DNA of 19,679 nt. Origin: an uncultured Prevotella sp. GTDB taxonomy: Bacteria > Bacteroidota > Bacteroidia > Bacteroidales > Bacteroidaceae. The notes under the pieces were generated by a model that was given only the letters and a program-made list of their open reading frames with translations, made no database searches and was not told the DNA's origin. Location of the stretch: contig ONMG01000217.1 in the NCBI GenBank assembly GCA_900318855.1, positions 1 to 19,679 of the forward strand. Reading direction: 5' to 3'. Below, one piece after another: positions 1 to 7,420 of this stretch (the stretch's first letter is position 1; every line of letters begins with the position of its first letter). A program made the position numbers and the translations under genes.

Positions 1-680
1 CAATAGCCCTTGCGAGTGTTACCCCATTCGTATGCTTGGTATTTATTGATACCGCATCTAATGAGGTTTGCCACTTTTGTCTTGACTTTCTTCCAAGCTT
101 TCCATATACACATGCGTATTCTACGCCTTAGCCATTCGTCTGTTACAAGCAAGAGACGCTTCATATTGGCAAGGTGATAATAGCCGACCCAACCTCGTAT
201 GTATTCTTTCAGCTTCTGCTTTCTCTTGGCATATCCCCACCCATTGCTGCGACTTGTCAGCTCTTTCAATCTTGACTTCATCTTGGCTTTGGACTTTGGG
301 TGCACCGTGAGTTGGCATTTGCCTTTTATCACATAAAAGGAGTAGCCGAGATATTTCACTCCGCGCACATATGACACTACGGTCTTTTCCTTGTTGACTT
401 TGAGATATAGAGTATTCTCTATAAATCGGGTTATAGACTCCTTCACTCGCATTGCAGCCCTTTTGGACTTGCAGAATATCATCGAGTCATCGGCATAGCG
501 CACAAAGGGGAGTCCTCTGCACTCAAGTTCCTTGTCCAATTCGTTGAGCATTATGTTACTCAACAATGGACTTAGCGGACCGCCTTGGGGAGTTCCTTCC
601 TCGCTCGCTTCAAACAAACCTTTGTTTATTACACCACTTCGGAGATATTTGTGTATAAGACTGACCACCGCCATATCTCC
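1..680 (-). pseudogene. Group II intron reverse transcriptase/maturase, 5'-truncated fragment running off the window
   Basis: Reading the minus strand from 680 to 1 gives about 226 uninterrupted residues typical of a group II intron-encoded protein (LtrA type). The RT core motif GTPQGGPLSPLLSN is followed by FVRYADD (YADD codons at 486-497), which carries two metal-binding aspartates. After the thumb comes the maturase (GIIM) signature RGWVGYYHL, and the frame is still open at base 1 with NTRKGY, close to the usual C-terminus. The RT0-RT3 blocks expected upstream are absent. In frame, the coding sequence runs into the first unit of the 22-bp array and meets TAG at 699-701, so no complete protein can be made from this copy. 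The intron RNA (domains V/VI) is not in the window. The YADD plus GIIM combination argues against a retron or DGR reverse transcriptase. The family is clear from motifs; calling it broken depends on no upstream exon lying elsewhere. Confidence 0.88.
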
Positions 681-800
681 GGCATATGGCGTACTTATCT
701 ACGGCATATGGTGTACTTATCTACGGCATATGGCGTACTTATCTACGGCATATGGCGTACTTATCTACGGCATATGGCGTACTTATCTACGGCATATGGT
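681..800. repeat. Tandem array of 22-bp units, five full copies plus a 10-bp partial
   Basis: Full units lie at 681-702, 703-724, 725-746, 747-768 and 769-790, with a partial at 791-800. Four full units are identical and the second carries one C-to-T change. Viewed in another register, the array is the 16-mer TACGGCATATGGCGTA, which is a palindrome except for one mismatched pair, separated by a constant CTTATC. No plus-strand frame of a unit contains a stop, which creates chance open frames across it. The 22-bp period is near two helical turns, so any bound protein would face the same side of the DNA. The array sits exactly at the broken end of the intron reverse transcriptase and about 200 bp upstream of the alpha-galactosidase gene. 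Its function is unknown. Confidence 0.97.
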
Positions 801-926
801 GGCTAAATGCCAAATCAAAGCCTTTGAAGACCCTCTGAAGCCCGGACTTGTCTCTACTTTCCAACAGTCATCTCAGCAAAACTAACGGCAAAAAACGAAG
901 ATTGAAGAAGAAAAGGACGAATTCAC

Positions 927-957
927 TTTGATATCTTAATCAAAAGACGTAACTTTG
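927..957 (+). promoter_or_regulatory. Bacteroidetes-type promoter for the alpha-galactosidase gene
   Basis: TTTG at 927-930 and TAACTTTG at 950-957 are 19 bp apart and fit the TTTG/TAnnTTTG consensus. The start codon at 1007 leaves a leader of roughly 40 nt. Activity is inferred from sequence only. Confidence 0.7.
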
Positions 958-1006
958 CAAGAAGAACATACTATATCATCCAAATAACATCAACAAACAT
1001 TTATCT

Positions 1007-2671
1007 ATGAAAAATCAAAGTAAGCTCGTGCTGGCCGCATTCCTCCTGAGTGCTACGCCAGGAATGCTGACTGCAAGAACGATAGCCAGTCAGATGCCGG
1101 AGACCAACCTTCAACCAGCCAAGAAAGTGGTCAAGAAGAAAGCCGCCTTTCTGCCTCCCACCATGGGTTGGAGCACTTGGAACACCTTCGCACTCAACAT
1201 CAATGAAAATGTCATCAAGCAGCAGGCCGACGCCATGGTGAAGACCGGGCTCAAGGCAGCAGGCTATGAATACATCAACATCGATGACGGCTATTGGAAC
1301 GGGCGCGACGCTGACGGCACACTGCGCATTAACAAGGAGAAATTCCCCAATGGCATGAAAGTGGTCGCCGACTATATCCACAGCAAAGGACTGAAGGCCG
1401 GAATCTACTCGGATGCAGGCGACAACACCTGCGGCTCGGGCAACAAGCACCCCTGGGGACTCGGAGTGGGACTGGCAGGACACGAGGAAGCCGACTGCAA
1501 GACCTACTTCATCGACTGGGACTACGACTTCATCAAGATCGACTACTGCGGAGGCGCACATATGGGACTCGATGAACAGACTCAATACACCAAGATTGGC
1601 AATGCTATCAAGCACTGCGAGCAGATGAAGGGCAAGGATATCGTGTTCAACATCTGCCGCTGGGCTTACCCCGGCAACTGGGCCCGCAACGTGGCCGACT
1701 CCTGGCGTACAACGGGCGACATCAACGGCCACTGGGATAACCTGAAAGGCATCGTTAAGGAGAACCTCTACATCCAGGCCTACACCTACGGCGGCCACTA
1801 CAACGACATGGACATGCTGGAAATAGGGCGTACGCTGAATCCTGATGAGGAAAACCTGCACATGGCCTATTGGTGTATCGCCAGCTCACCGCTGCTCGTG
1901 GGCTGCGACATGACTAAGATGAGCGACCACTCGCTCAACCTGATGAAGAACCGCGACCTCATTGCCATGGATCAGGATCACCTGGGCATCGGAGCTCCTG
2001 TGGTCTATCGCGACGGTGAGGTGTATGTTGTGGCCAAAGACATTGCGCAGGTACACGGCACCAAGCGCGCCGTGGTGGTGATGAACCTCTCCGACAATGC
2101 TCAGACCATCAGCTTCCCCCTGTCGGCCGTGGAATTCACGGGCAAGGTGAAGGTCCACGACTGCCTCACTCAGAAGGATAAAGGCTTTGCTCAGAAGAAC
2201 TTCACTACGACAGTGCCTGCACATGGCGCTACGGCCTTCTATATGACGGGGGCCAGAATAGAGCCCAAGACCTATGAGGCCGAGACAGCCTGGCTCAGCA
2301 AATATCAGGAGATAAAGAATCTGCCCACAGCACGCCCAATGGAGGCCGACAATGCTTCGCAGGGCGTGTGCGTAGGATACCTGGGCAACGACGCCGACAA
2401 CTACATGGAATGGCGCAACGTGTGGAGCAACAACGGTGGAACTTATAAGATGAGCATCCGCTATGCATCGGCCGAGAACCGCAACCTCAGCGTGAAGGTG
2501 AACGGCAAGGAAGTGACCTCATTCTCCAACCTCAACAGCGGCGACTATACCAAGGACTGGAAGACAGTCACCGTGAACGTGAAGCTGCACAAAGGCATGA
2601 ACAAGGTGGAACTGGGAAGCGCCAACGGATTCGCACCCAACATCGACAAGATGACCCTGCAGAAGATGTAA
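1007..2671 (+). CDS. Secreted GH27 alpha-galactosidase with C-terminal carbohydrate-binding-like domain
   Basis: This 554-residue protein should remove terminal alpha-1,6-linked galactose from galactomannans, raffinose-type oligosaccharides or similar glycans, in the periplasm or at the cell surface. A signal peptide covers about residues 1-23 and has no lipobox cysteine. The (beta/alpha)8 catalytic domain (about 50-330) shows the GH27 marks GWSTWN (54-59), NIDDGYW (91-97), KIDYCGG (177-183, predicted nucleophile D179) and SWRTTGDI (232-239, predicted acid/base D238). A small beta-domain follows (about 330-415). Residues 422-554 form a CBM35/CBM6-like beta-sandwich beginning YEAETAWL and containing a NNGGTYKMSIRYA strand. 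It has its own promoter and shares a terminator with the convergent hydrolase gene. No SusC/SusD pair or HTCS regulator is adjacent, so this is not an evident PUL. Family confidence is high; the exact substrate is unknown. Confidence 0.93.
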   Translation: MKNQSKLVLAAFLLSATPGMLTARTIASQMPETNLQPAKKVVKKKAAFLPPTMGWSTWNTFALNINENVIKQQADAMVKTGLKAAGYEYINIDDGYWNGRDADGTLRINKEKFPNGMKVVADYIHSKGLKAGIYSDAGDNTCGSGNKHPWGLGVGLAGHEEADCKTYFIDWDYDFIKIDYCGGAHMGLDEQTQYTKIGNAIKHCEQMKGKDIVFNICRWAYPGNWARNVADSWRTTGDINGHWDNLKGIVKENLYIQAYTYGGHYNDMDMLEIGRTLNPDEENLHMAYWCIASSPLLVGCDMTKMSDHSLNLMKNRDLIAMDQDHLGIGAPVVYRDGEVYVVAKDIAQVHGTKRAVVVMNLSDNAQTISFPLSAVEFTGKVKVHDCLTQKDKGFAQKNFTTTVPAHGATAFYMTGARIEPKTYEAETAWLSKYQEIKNLPTARPMEADNASQGVCVGYLGNDADNYMEWRNVWSNNGGTYKMSIRYASAENRNLSVKVNGKEVTSFSNLNSGDYTKDWKTVTVNVKLHKGMNKVELGSANGFAPNIDKMTLQKM

Positions 2672-2691
2672 GGCCATATACTGACACATAG

Positions 2692-2735
2692 CACAAAGGG
2701 GAGGGGCCTCCAAGCAAGGCTTCCTCCCCTTTGTG
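2692..2735. terminator. Hairpin terminator between convergent genes
   Basis: CACAAAGGGGAGG (2692-2704) pairs perfectly with CCTCCCCTTTGTG (2723-2735), a 13-bp stem with an 18-nt loop. It lies between the convergent ends of the alpha-galactosidase and SGNH hydrolase genes and could serve both. The U-run is short on either side. Confidence 0.8.
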
Positions 2736-2768
2736 TTTGATGTTGTGCACCACAGGCACGGATTCTGA

Positions 2769-3590
2769 CTAATAGTACATGTCGTAAATCATCTCCAGCT
2801 GCGGATACATCCATCTGGCCAGTTTCATGCCACCTCGTTCGTTCGGATGCAGTCCGTCGCGGAAATAGTAGCGGTTGCTCTTCCCCACTTCGGTCGCCGG
2901 GGTCAGGCCACTGAATGAGTAAGCGTCGATGACCGGAAGGGAATAGAATGCGGCTACCTCCTTGATGGCATCCACATAGTCCTTGAAGGTCTTTCCTGTT
3001 GTTGGATTGCGTCCATAGGTTATCTTCCCGCTGTCGTCGAAGAGATACTCCGGAGTGTCCACTTCAGAACCATGATGCAAGGGAGTCATCACCACTACGG
3101 GCTTGTCGCGGTATTTCAAACTCAACCCCCGGAACAACCGATGCAGACCCGCATAGAAAGAGAGTGTGCGCTCAGTCGGTCCATCGCTGAAGGCACCGAA
3201 AGGCGCCGTCCGTGGATGACCGAAATCATTGGTTCCCCCAAAGACAACCACCATGTCGACATCGTCGGGCAATGAGCGATAGCGCTCGTCGAAAGAAAGC
3301 GTGTCCGAGGCATCTATCCTGGCCAAATGCGTGCCGCCACGGCCGAAGTTGAGCGCCTGGCAGCCCGTCAGCTTGGCGTAGGCACGAACATAATAGCCCA
3401 TCTGGGTGATGGAATTACCCAGGAAAGCAACCCGCTTCCCCTTCCATTTCGAGACCTTCATTGGCGCCTCAACCGCCTTGGCAGCTGTTTGAGCAACTGG
3501 CGCAGTCTTTGATTTTCTAATCCGCGAAGGTCCTGAGGCCAGGACCGATGCACTCAGGCACACAGCCATCAACAGTATTGTTTTCCTCAT
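2769..3590 (-). CDS. Secreted SGNH/GDSL-family hydrolase (esterase-like)
   Basis: The 273-residue product is predicted to be an exported serine hydrolase of the SGNH/GDSL superfamily, a group that includes carbohydrate acetyl-esterases. A signal peptide spans about residues 1-19 (MRKTILLMAVCLSASVLAS), followed by a low-complexity Ala/Lys linker. Block I is GNSIT with nucleophile S60, block II is the glycine segment GRGG (83-86), block III is GGTND with oxyanion residue N121, and block V is DGLHPN with D245 and H248. All four catalytic elements are present. It converges on the alpha-galactosidase gene, so the two are neighbours but not an operon. A role in deacetylating glycans is plausible from context but not shown. 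No consensus -7 box was found in the 230 bp upstream. Confidence 0.85.
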   Translation of the reverse strand: MRKTILLMAVCLSASVLASGPSRIRKSKTAPVAQTAAKAVEAPMKVSKWKGKRVAFLGNSITQMGYYVRAYAKLTGCQALNFGRGGTHLARIDASDTLSFDERYRSLPDDVDMVVVFGGTNDFGHPRTAPFGAFSDGPTERTLSFYAGLHRLFRGLSLKYRDKPVVVMTPLHHGSEVDTPEYLFDDSGKITYGRNPTTGKTFKDYVDAIKEVAAFYSLPVIDAYSFSGLTPATEVGKSNRYYFRDGLHPNERGGMKLARWMYPQLEMIYDMYY

Positions 3591-3783
3591 AGCTAATATG
3601 GTTTGATTTTGATTCTTCAGTCAAGCAGGCCAGACTCTCCACCGCTTTCTATATTGCAGGGAAAGCAGGAGCAGCCAGAATTCAGGACGCTGGTGATCGG
3701 CTCTTTGTCTCTTAACCCGACAGTCAGGACATAGAGCGCACTTAGCAGTGCACAGCTGCAACCTAAAAACTCGGACCTCCTAA

Positions 3784-3818
3784 AAGCAGAAATCCCTGCC
3801 AGCGAAAACTGACAGGGA
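3784..3818 (-). terminator. Terminator downstream of the tRNA-Asp pair
   Basis: On the minus strand TCCCTG and CAG pair with CTG and CAGGGA (plus positions 3793-3802 against 3809-3818), a 10-bp stem with one G-U pair and a 6-nt loop TTTTCG, followed by a T-rich stretch at 3784-3792. It lies just past the 3' end of the second tRNA. Confidence 0.75.
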
Positions 3819-3822
3819 CCTG

Positions 3823-3896
3823 CGGTGCGTACGAGATTCGGACTCGTGACCTCCTGCGTGACAGGCAGGCATTCTAACCAACTGAACTAACGCACC
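3823..3896 (-). tRNA. tRNA-Asp (anticodon GTC), distal copy
   Basis: The 74-nt cloverleaf has acceptor arms GGTGCGT and ACGCACC and discriminator base G at 3823. The anticodon stem CCTGC/GCAGG encloses loop CTGTCAC with anticodon GTC, and there is a standard T arm around GAGTCCGAATCTC. CCA is not encoded. The sequence is identical to the neighbouring copy 25 bp upstream, and the two are probably processed from one transcript. Confidence 0.96.
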
Positions 3897-3921
3897 CTCA
3901 AAGAAGGGAAAGCAAAGGAAG

Positions 3922-3995
3922 CGGTGCGTACGAGATTCGGACTCGTGACCTCCTGCGTGACAGGCAGGCATTCTAACCAACTGAACTAACGCACC
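3922..3995 (-). tRNA. tRNA-Asp (anticodon GTC), promoter-proximal copy
   Basis: Identical in sequence to the copy at 3823-3896: 74 nt, acceptor GGTGCGT/ACGCACC, anticodon GTC in loop CTGTCAC, discriminator G at 3922, no encoded CCA. It is the first gene after the promoter at 4028-4058. Confidence 0.96.
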
Positions 3996-4016
3996 TCATT
4001 GCTTCGGCTCTCGCTC

Positions 4017-4059
4017 TTTTGCGGTTGCAAAGGTACTAAGATTTTCTCTAACCGCAAAA
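4017..4059. repeat. 10-bp perfect inverted repeat framing the tRNA-Asp promoter
   Basis: TTTTGCGGTT (4017-4026) is the exact reverse complement of AACCGCAAAA (4050-4059), with 23 bp between. The right arm contains the -33 element and the left arm covers the expected start site. It could be an operator-like dyad or a 3' hairpin of the upstream acetyltransferase transcript; a U-run that would mark a terminator is missing. Confidence 0.9.
4028..4058 (-). promoter_or_regulatory. Promoter of the tRNA-Asp pair
   Basis: On the minus strand TTTG (4055-4058) and TACCTTTG (4028-4035) are 19 bp apart, matching the Bacteroidetes consensus. Transcription would start near 4021, about 25 nt before the first tRNA. 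Confidence 0.8.
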
Positions 4060-4075
4060 CTTTCCCACTATCTTT

Positions 4076-4600
4076 TTACAGTTTTTTTTGCATCACCAGA
4101 GCCTCGGTGTACTTTCGACCGTCGAAGAACCAATCCTCGAGCCTGCCACTCTGGTGAAAACCCAGTTCGGAGAACAAACGCTCGGAGGCTTTATTGCCGC
4201 CCCTTATCAAGGCATAAAGCTGGTGCAGATGAAGCACGGCGGTGGCGTAGTCGGATATCTTCAGGAGAGCGGCCTGGCCATAGCCACGGTTTCGGCAGCT
4301 CTGGACGATGACTATGCCTACCTCGGCGCGCAGATTCTGAGGGTCGAAGTTGACCAAATCCACCAACCCCACCGTATTGCCACTGTCATCGACGATAACG
4401 AACCTCACCTGCCTGTCGGCATATATATCGCCCGAAGAGCTTGCAATATAGTCGTGCAGGACATACCGGGAATAAGGTACATTGGCGGTACCGACACACC
4501 ACAATTCCATATTATTCTCAATGGAATAGAGCATATCGAGATCCTCAGGCTCCATGGCCCGGAGTGCCACCTTAGGCAATGTCTGTAAAGATGTCATCAT
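4076..4600 (-). CDS. GNAT-family N-acetyltransferase
   Basis: This 174-residue protein has the GNAT fold, which transfers an acetyl group from acetyl-CoA to an amine. The acetyl-CoA pyrophosphate-binding motif A is visible as VGIVIVQSCRNRGYGQAAL (residues 94-112, loop Q100-G108). It is followed by a RimJ/RimL/SpeG-like ending with NKASERLFSELGFHQSGRL (136-154), which sits in the common N-x-x-x-x-L-x-x-x-G-F pattern. The substrate cannot be read from sequence. Its ATG overlaps the stop of the upstream GT2 gene by 4 bp (4597-4600), so translation is probably coupled. It is the last gene of the minus-strand chain that includes recR, and the tRNA-Asp promoter begins right after it. Confidence 0.88.
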   Translation of the reverse strand: MMTSLQTLPKVALRAMEPEDLDMLYSIENNMELWCVGTANVPYSRYVLHDYIASSSGDIYADRQVRFVIVDDSGNTVGLVDLVNFDPQNLRAEVGIVIVQSCRNRGYGQAALLKISDYATAVLHLHQLYALIRGGNKASERLFSELGFHQSGRLEDWFFDGRKYTEALVMQKKL

Positions 4601-5787
4601 TTCAGTATTCCTTGTTGCGTTATCACCATCTGAGTGCTACTGTCGTAGAAGCCCACCTCGATATTCGGCTGGTAATAGCTACCGAAGATATCGAGTGCCT
4701 TGCCATAACTGAAGAGCGAATTATCGTAGACGATGCACACCTTCCTGCCCTTGGGAAGAGCCAGATCTCTATGCCCGTTTGCAAGCACTTTACTATCGCA
4801 TGCATAGAAGTGGGCTTCCACCCCATTATCCATGGCAATACGCTCACACTCTGGGCGCGCCGCATCGGCTACGAGGAAACAATAGCTAAGCTCCTCCTCA
4901 TGATAGGGGGTAAAGAATCCCAAGCTCTTGCGCAAGCGCAACATCTGCATTCCGCTGAAGGCTATGAATGCCTTGACATAGATGGCGGTCTTGATGGGAA
5001 TGCCCAGCAAGAATGACATGTGGCCGTAATGTTTACGGAAGAAGATGAGCATGGCCTCATAGAACACATGCACATAGCGGAACGATGACTTCTGAGTGCT
5101 CTCGCCCTTATAGTGTAATACGCGTACTGGCAAATACCAATTCTCGTAACCCTTCTTGAGAAGTCGGTACGAAAGATCGATATCCTCGCCATACATAAAG
5201 AAGTCCTCGTCCAGAAGACCGATTTCGGTGAGTGCCGAGCGCCGGAGCATGAAGCAGGCTCCACTGATAACCTCTATTTGGGAAGCCTCGTTCCAGGGGA
5301 GCCAGCCCATGTAGTAATGACCGAGCACATGATTAGAGGGGAAGCGGGCGCAGAGGCCGGTCATCTTATAAAAGGCGGTGAGGGGGTCGGGAAGACCACG
5401 CCTCGACTCCCGGGCATCGGCTCCCGCAGCATTCATCATGCGCACTCCCAAGCCTCCGGCCTTAGGATGAGCATCCATGAAGCGCAGAGCCTCGGCGATG
5501 CTATTCTCCGACACCACCGTGTCGGGATTGAGGAGCAGCACATACTCACTCTGACCATTGCGCAAGGCAATGTTGTTGGCACGGGCAAAGCCTAAGTTAT
5601 GCTTGCATGCCACAACATGCACCTGAGGAAAACGAGCTCTCAGATAATCCACTGACCCATCGGCCGAATGATTATCTACCACCCACACTTCTGCATCGAT
5701 GCCCTTGAGGGCACGCTGAAGTGACGTGAGGCACTGGGCAACGTAGTACTTCACGTTATAGTTCACAATGACGACGTTCAGTTTCAA
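4597..5787 (-). CDS. Glycosyltransferase family 2 with an extra C-terminal domain
   Basis: The 396-residue product is a GT-A fold family 2 glycosyltransferase, probably adding a sugar (rhamnosyltransferase-like) to a cell-surface glycan at the inner face of the membrane. Visible marks are VIVNYN (6-11), VVDNHSADGS (36-45), a metal-binding LNPDTVV segment (86-92), SGACFMLRR (175-183), and GEDIDLSYR (200-208), which carries the probable catalytic acidic pair. A hydrophobic amphipathic stretch around 260-280 may touch the membrane. Residues from about 293 to 396 are not part of the core GT2 fold and read like a small alpha/beta domain (SYCFLVAD, KVCIVYDNSLFSYGKALDIF). The start is 7 bp after the stop of the four-helix membrane protein gene, and its stop overlaps the GNAT start. 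Confidence 0.92.
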   Translation of the reverse strand: MKLNVVIVNYNVKYYVAQCLTSLQRALKGIDAEVWVVDNHSADGSVDYLRARFPQVHVVACKHNLGFARANNIALRNGQSEYVLLLNPDTVVSENSIAEALRFMDAHPKAGGLGVRMMNAAGADARESRRGLPDPLTAFYKMTGLCARFPSNHVLGHYYMGWLPWNEASQIEVISGACFMLRRSALTEIGLLDEDFFMYGEDIDLSYRLLKKGYENWYLPVRVLHYKGESTQKSSFRYVHVFYEAMLIFFRKHYGHMSFLLGIPIKTAIYVKAFIAFSGMQMLRLRKSLGFFTPYHEEELSYCFLVADAARPECERIAMDNGVEAHFYACDSKVLANGHRDLALPKGRKVCIVYDNSLFSYGKALDIFGSYYQPNIEVGFYDSSTQMVITQQGILK

Positions 5788-5794
5788 GCCTGCT

Positions 5795-6256
5795 TTATTT
5801 TAAAGTTTCATTTTCGGGCTCAGTCTCTTCTATACATCTGCTCAATGAGGGATTGATAAAGAAAAGACTCAAGAAAAGAATGATTCCCATATAGCCAAAC
5901 GCGACATTGAGGCCAAAGAGATAATAAAGCAGCGTGTTGACTACCATGGGCAGACAGAGCATGACGATGCGGATGCTCCCCCAAAAAAGCAGACGGCGAG
6001 CTGCATCATCACGACCCGACCGCAACTGACAGGACACCATGCGGAACTTGAACAACCGCAAGGCTATGGGGATAGAACAGATGGTGATGATCTCCATGAC
6101 GGTCTGCACGACAAACTCTTGCGTCTTATACTCCTCCCAAGAACCATCTATGAGCAGATGGGTTTCGAAGAGCACAACAAGTACTACAGAAAGAATGATG
6201 GGAAAGAGAAATTCGACAAGAAGGATGTTCTTAGTCCTTTTGATATGTTCAAGCAT
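5795..6256 (-). CDS. Four-helix integral membrane protein of unknown function
   Basis: I do not recognise the family. The 153-residue product has four likely transmembrane helices at about 11-32, 47-68, 92-114 and 116-136. A positively charged cytoplasmic-type loop lies between helices 2 and 3 (LFKFRMVSCQLRSGRDDAARR), and the C-terminal tail is acidic (EETEPENE). There is no signal peptide cleavage site. It sits 22 bp after recR and 7 bp before the GT2 gene in one operon, so a membrane role linked to the glycosyltransferase is possible. This is an inference from position only. Confidence 0.75.
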   Translation of the reverse strand: MLEHIKRTKNILLVEFLFPIILSVVLVVLFETHLLIDGSWEEYKTQEFVVQTVMEIITICSIPIALRLFKFRMVSCQLRSGRDDAARRLLFWGSIRIVMLCLPMVVNTLLYYLFGLNVAFGYMGIILFLSLFFINPSLSRCIEETEPENETLK

Positions 6257-6278
6257 ATGCCTTATGCTGTTTAATGTG

Positions 6279-6890
6279 TTATTTACCGAAGGGAGTACGG
6301 TTGAGAATAGAACGTCCCAAAGTTACTTCGTCCGTATATTCCAATTCATTACCTACGGAGATGCCTCGTGCAATAGCTGTCAGCGTCACTTGATAAGGGG
6401 CTAACTTCTTGGAAATATAGAATGCGGTAGCATCGCCTTCCATAGTGGAACTCAATGCCAGAATCACTTCCTTGACACCGCCGGATGCTACTCTGTCCAC
6501 CAGTGAGTCAATCTCCAAGTCGGAGGGACCGATGCCATCCATTGGCGAGATGATGCCACCCAACACATGGTAGACTCCATGATACTGCTGCGTATTTTCG
6601 ACTGCCATTACATCCTGCACATTCTCCACTACACAAATGGTGGAGGCATCCCTGTGAGGGTCGGCACAGATAGGGCACACCTCAGTGTCACTGATGTTAT
6701 GGCAAACTTTGCAATATCTCACTTCCTTGCGCATCCGGGATATAGCGTCGGTGAAACCATCGACCTCAGTTTCACTCTGCCGCAGCAGGAAGAGAGCCAG
6801 GCGAAAGGCTGTCTTCCGCCCTACTCCGGGCAGGCGGGAAAGTTCCGAGACTGCCTTTTCAAGCAGTCTCGAAGGATATTGCTCAATCAT
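6279..6890 (-). CDS. recR: Recombination mediator protein RecR
   Basis: RecR acts with RecO (and RecF) to load RecA on gapped single-stranded DNA. The 203-residue length is normal for the family. Domains in order: helix-hairpin-helix at about 8-30 (LSRLPGVGRKTAFRLALFLL), a four-cysteine zinc finger C60-x2-C63-x8-C72-x2-C75, a Toprim domain from about 84 with ICVVEN and VQDVMAVE, and the C-terminal conserved GISVGNELEYTDEVTLGRSI (176-195). The start overlaps the end of the upstream outer-membrane barrel gene by 8 bp (6883-6890), and the next gene follows after 22 bp. It therefore seems to be transcribed within an envelope gene chain and has no visible promoter of its own. Confidence 0.97.
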   Translation of the reverse strand: MIEQYPSRLLEKAVSELSRLPGVGRKTAFRLALFLLRQSETEVDGFTDAISRMRKEVRYCKVCHNISDTEVCPICADPHRDASTICVVENVQDVMAVENTQQYHGVYHVLGGIISPMDGIGPSDLEIDSLVDRVASGGVKEVILALSSTMEGDATAFYISKKLAPYQVTLTAIARGISVGNELEYTDEVTLGRSILNRTPFGK

Positions 6891-7374
6891 CGAACAAATA
6901 GACGCCTAGCCCTATCTTGAATCCGACAGTGCTGTAATCACTGTTATTGAACGAGTGGTCGTAGTAGACGGCAGGCTCTATCGTGACGGAGCGGTTGATA
7001 AAGAAGGCATAGCCCACCTCAAGGCCAGGCATAACATCGTTGTAATTGCGGTCGGCATGGATAAATTTGGCATTGAGCCCCAGATAGAGTCCATTCTGCT
7101 CAATGTAATATCTCACACCGGCACCTGCTGAAATCTCATCGGAAACATCGTTGGAACCATTATGCTTCAATGCAGCCTGCCCGAGAAGCATCCAGTCGTC
7201 GGCAAAGAAAACTCCGGCCTTGGCCTCAGCTCCGATGTTGAAACCATTCTTGCTATTATAATTAAGATTCAGTCCGGTAAGCGATGCTCCCAGATAACCC
7301 TTTCCCTCGCGGAACTGGGCAGAGGCAGACATGGCAACAAGCATTACTGCCAGGATTGCAAATAACTTTTTCAT
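6883..7374 (-). CDS. Small outer-membrane beta-barrel protein
   Basis: The 163-residue product starts with a clear signal peptide (MKKLFAILAVMLVAMSASA, cleavage near 19/20). It continues as alternating hydrophobic and polar strands ending in aromatic residues (GYLGASLTGLNLNY, AGVRYYIEQNGLYLGLNAKF, PGLEVGYAFFINRSVTIEPAVYYD). The last strand is VGFKIGLGVYLF, which suits the C-terminal signal for barrel insertion. This fits an 8-stranded OmpA/OprF-type or OMP_b-brl family barrel of unknown specific role. It lies 46 bp downstream of cstA on the same strand and overlaps recR by 8 bp. No consensus -7 box is present in the 46-bp gap, so it may depend on read-through from cstA. Confidence 0.82.
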   Translation of the reverse strand: MKKLFAILAVMLVAMSASAQFREGKGYLGASLTGLNLNYNSKNGFNIGAEAKAGVFFADDWMLLGQAALKHNGSNDVSDEISAGAGVRYYIEQNGLYLGLNAKFIHADRNYNDVMPGLEVGYAFFINRSVTIEPAVYYDHSFNNSDYSTVGFKIGLGVYLFDD

Positions 7375-7420
7375 ACTTATATATATTGACGTTAATATGT
7401 CGATTACTTAATAGCTGCCA

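Noticed and set aside
1..680. Retron or diversity-generating RT
   Set aside because: The protein carries the group II maturase signature after the thumb; no msr/msd, template or variable repeats were seen.
681..800. CRISPR array
   Set aside because: The segments between dyads are a constant 6 bp, not unique spacers, and no cas gene is nearby.
532..885. Long plus-strand open frames across the 22-bp array, with a repeated Tyr-rich peptide
   Set aside because: The unit has no stop in any plus frame and a length not divisible by three, so overlapping frames arise by chance; the left part is antisense to the clear RT gene.
1001..1861. 286-codon minus-strand open frame opposite the alpha-galactosidase
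   Set aside because: Mirror frame of a strongly supported GH27 gene; Val/His/Ala-rich with no family motif.
3780..3980. Minus-strand frame containing a duplicated peptide
   Set aside because: It is a translation of the two identical tRNA-Asp genes.
4088..4588. Plus-strand frame opposite the GNAT gene
   Set aside because: The minus frame has a clear acetyl-CoA motif and operon overlap; the plus frame has no recognisable features.
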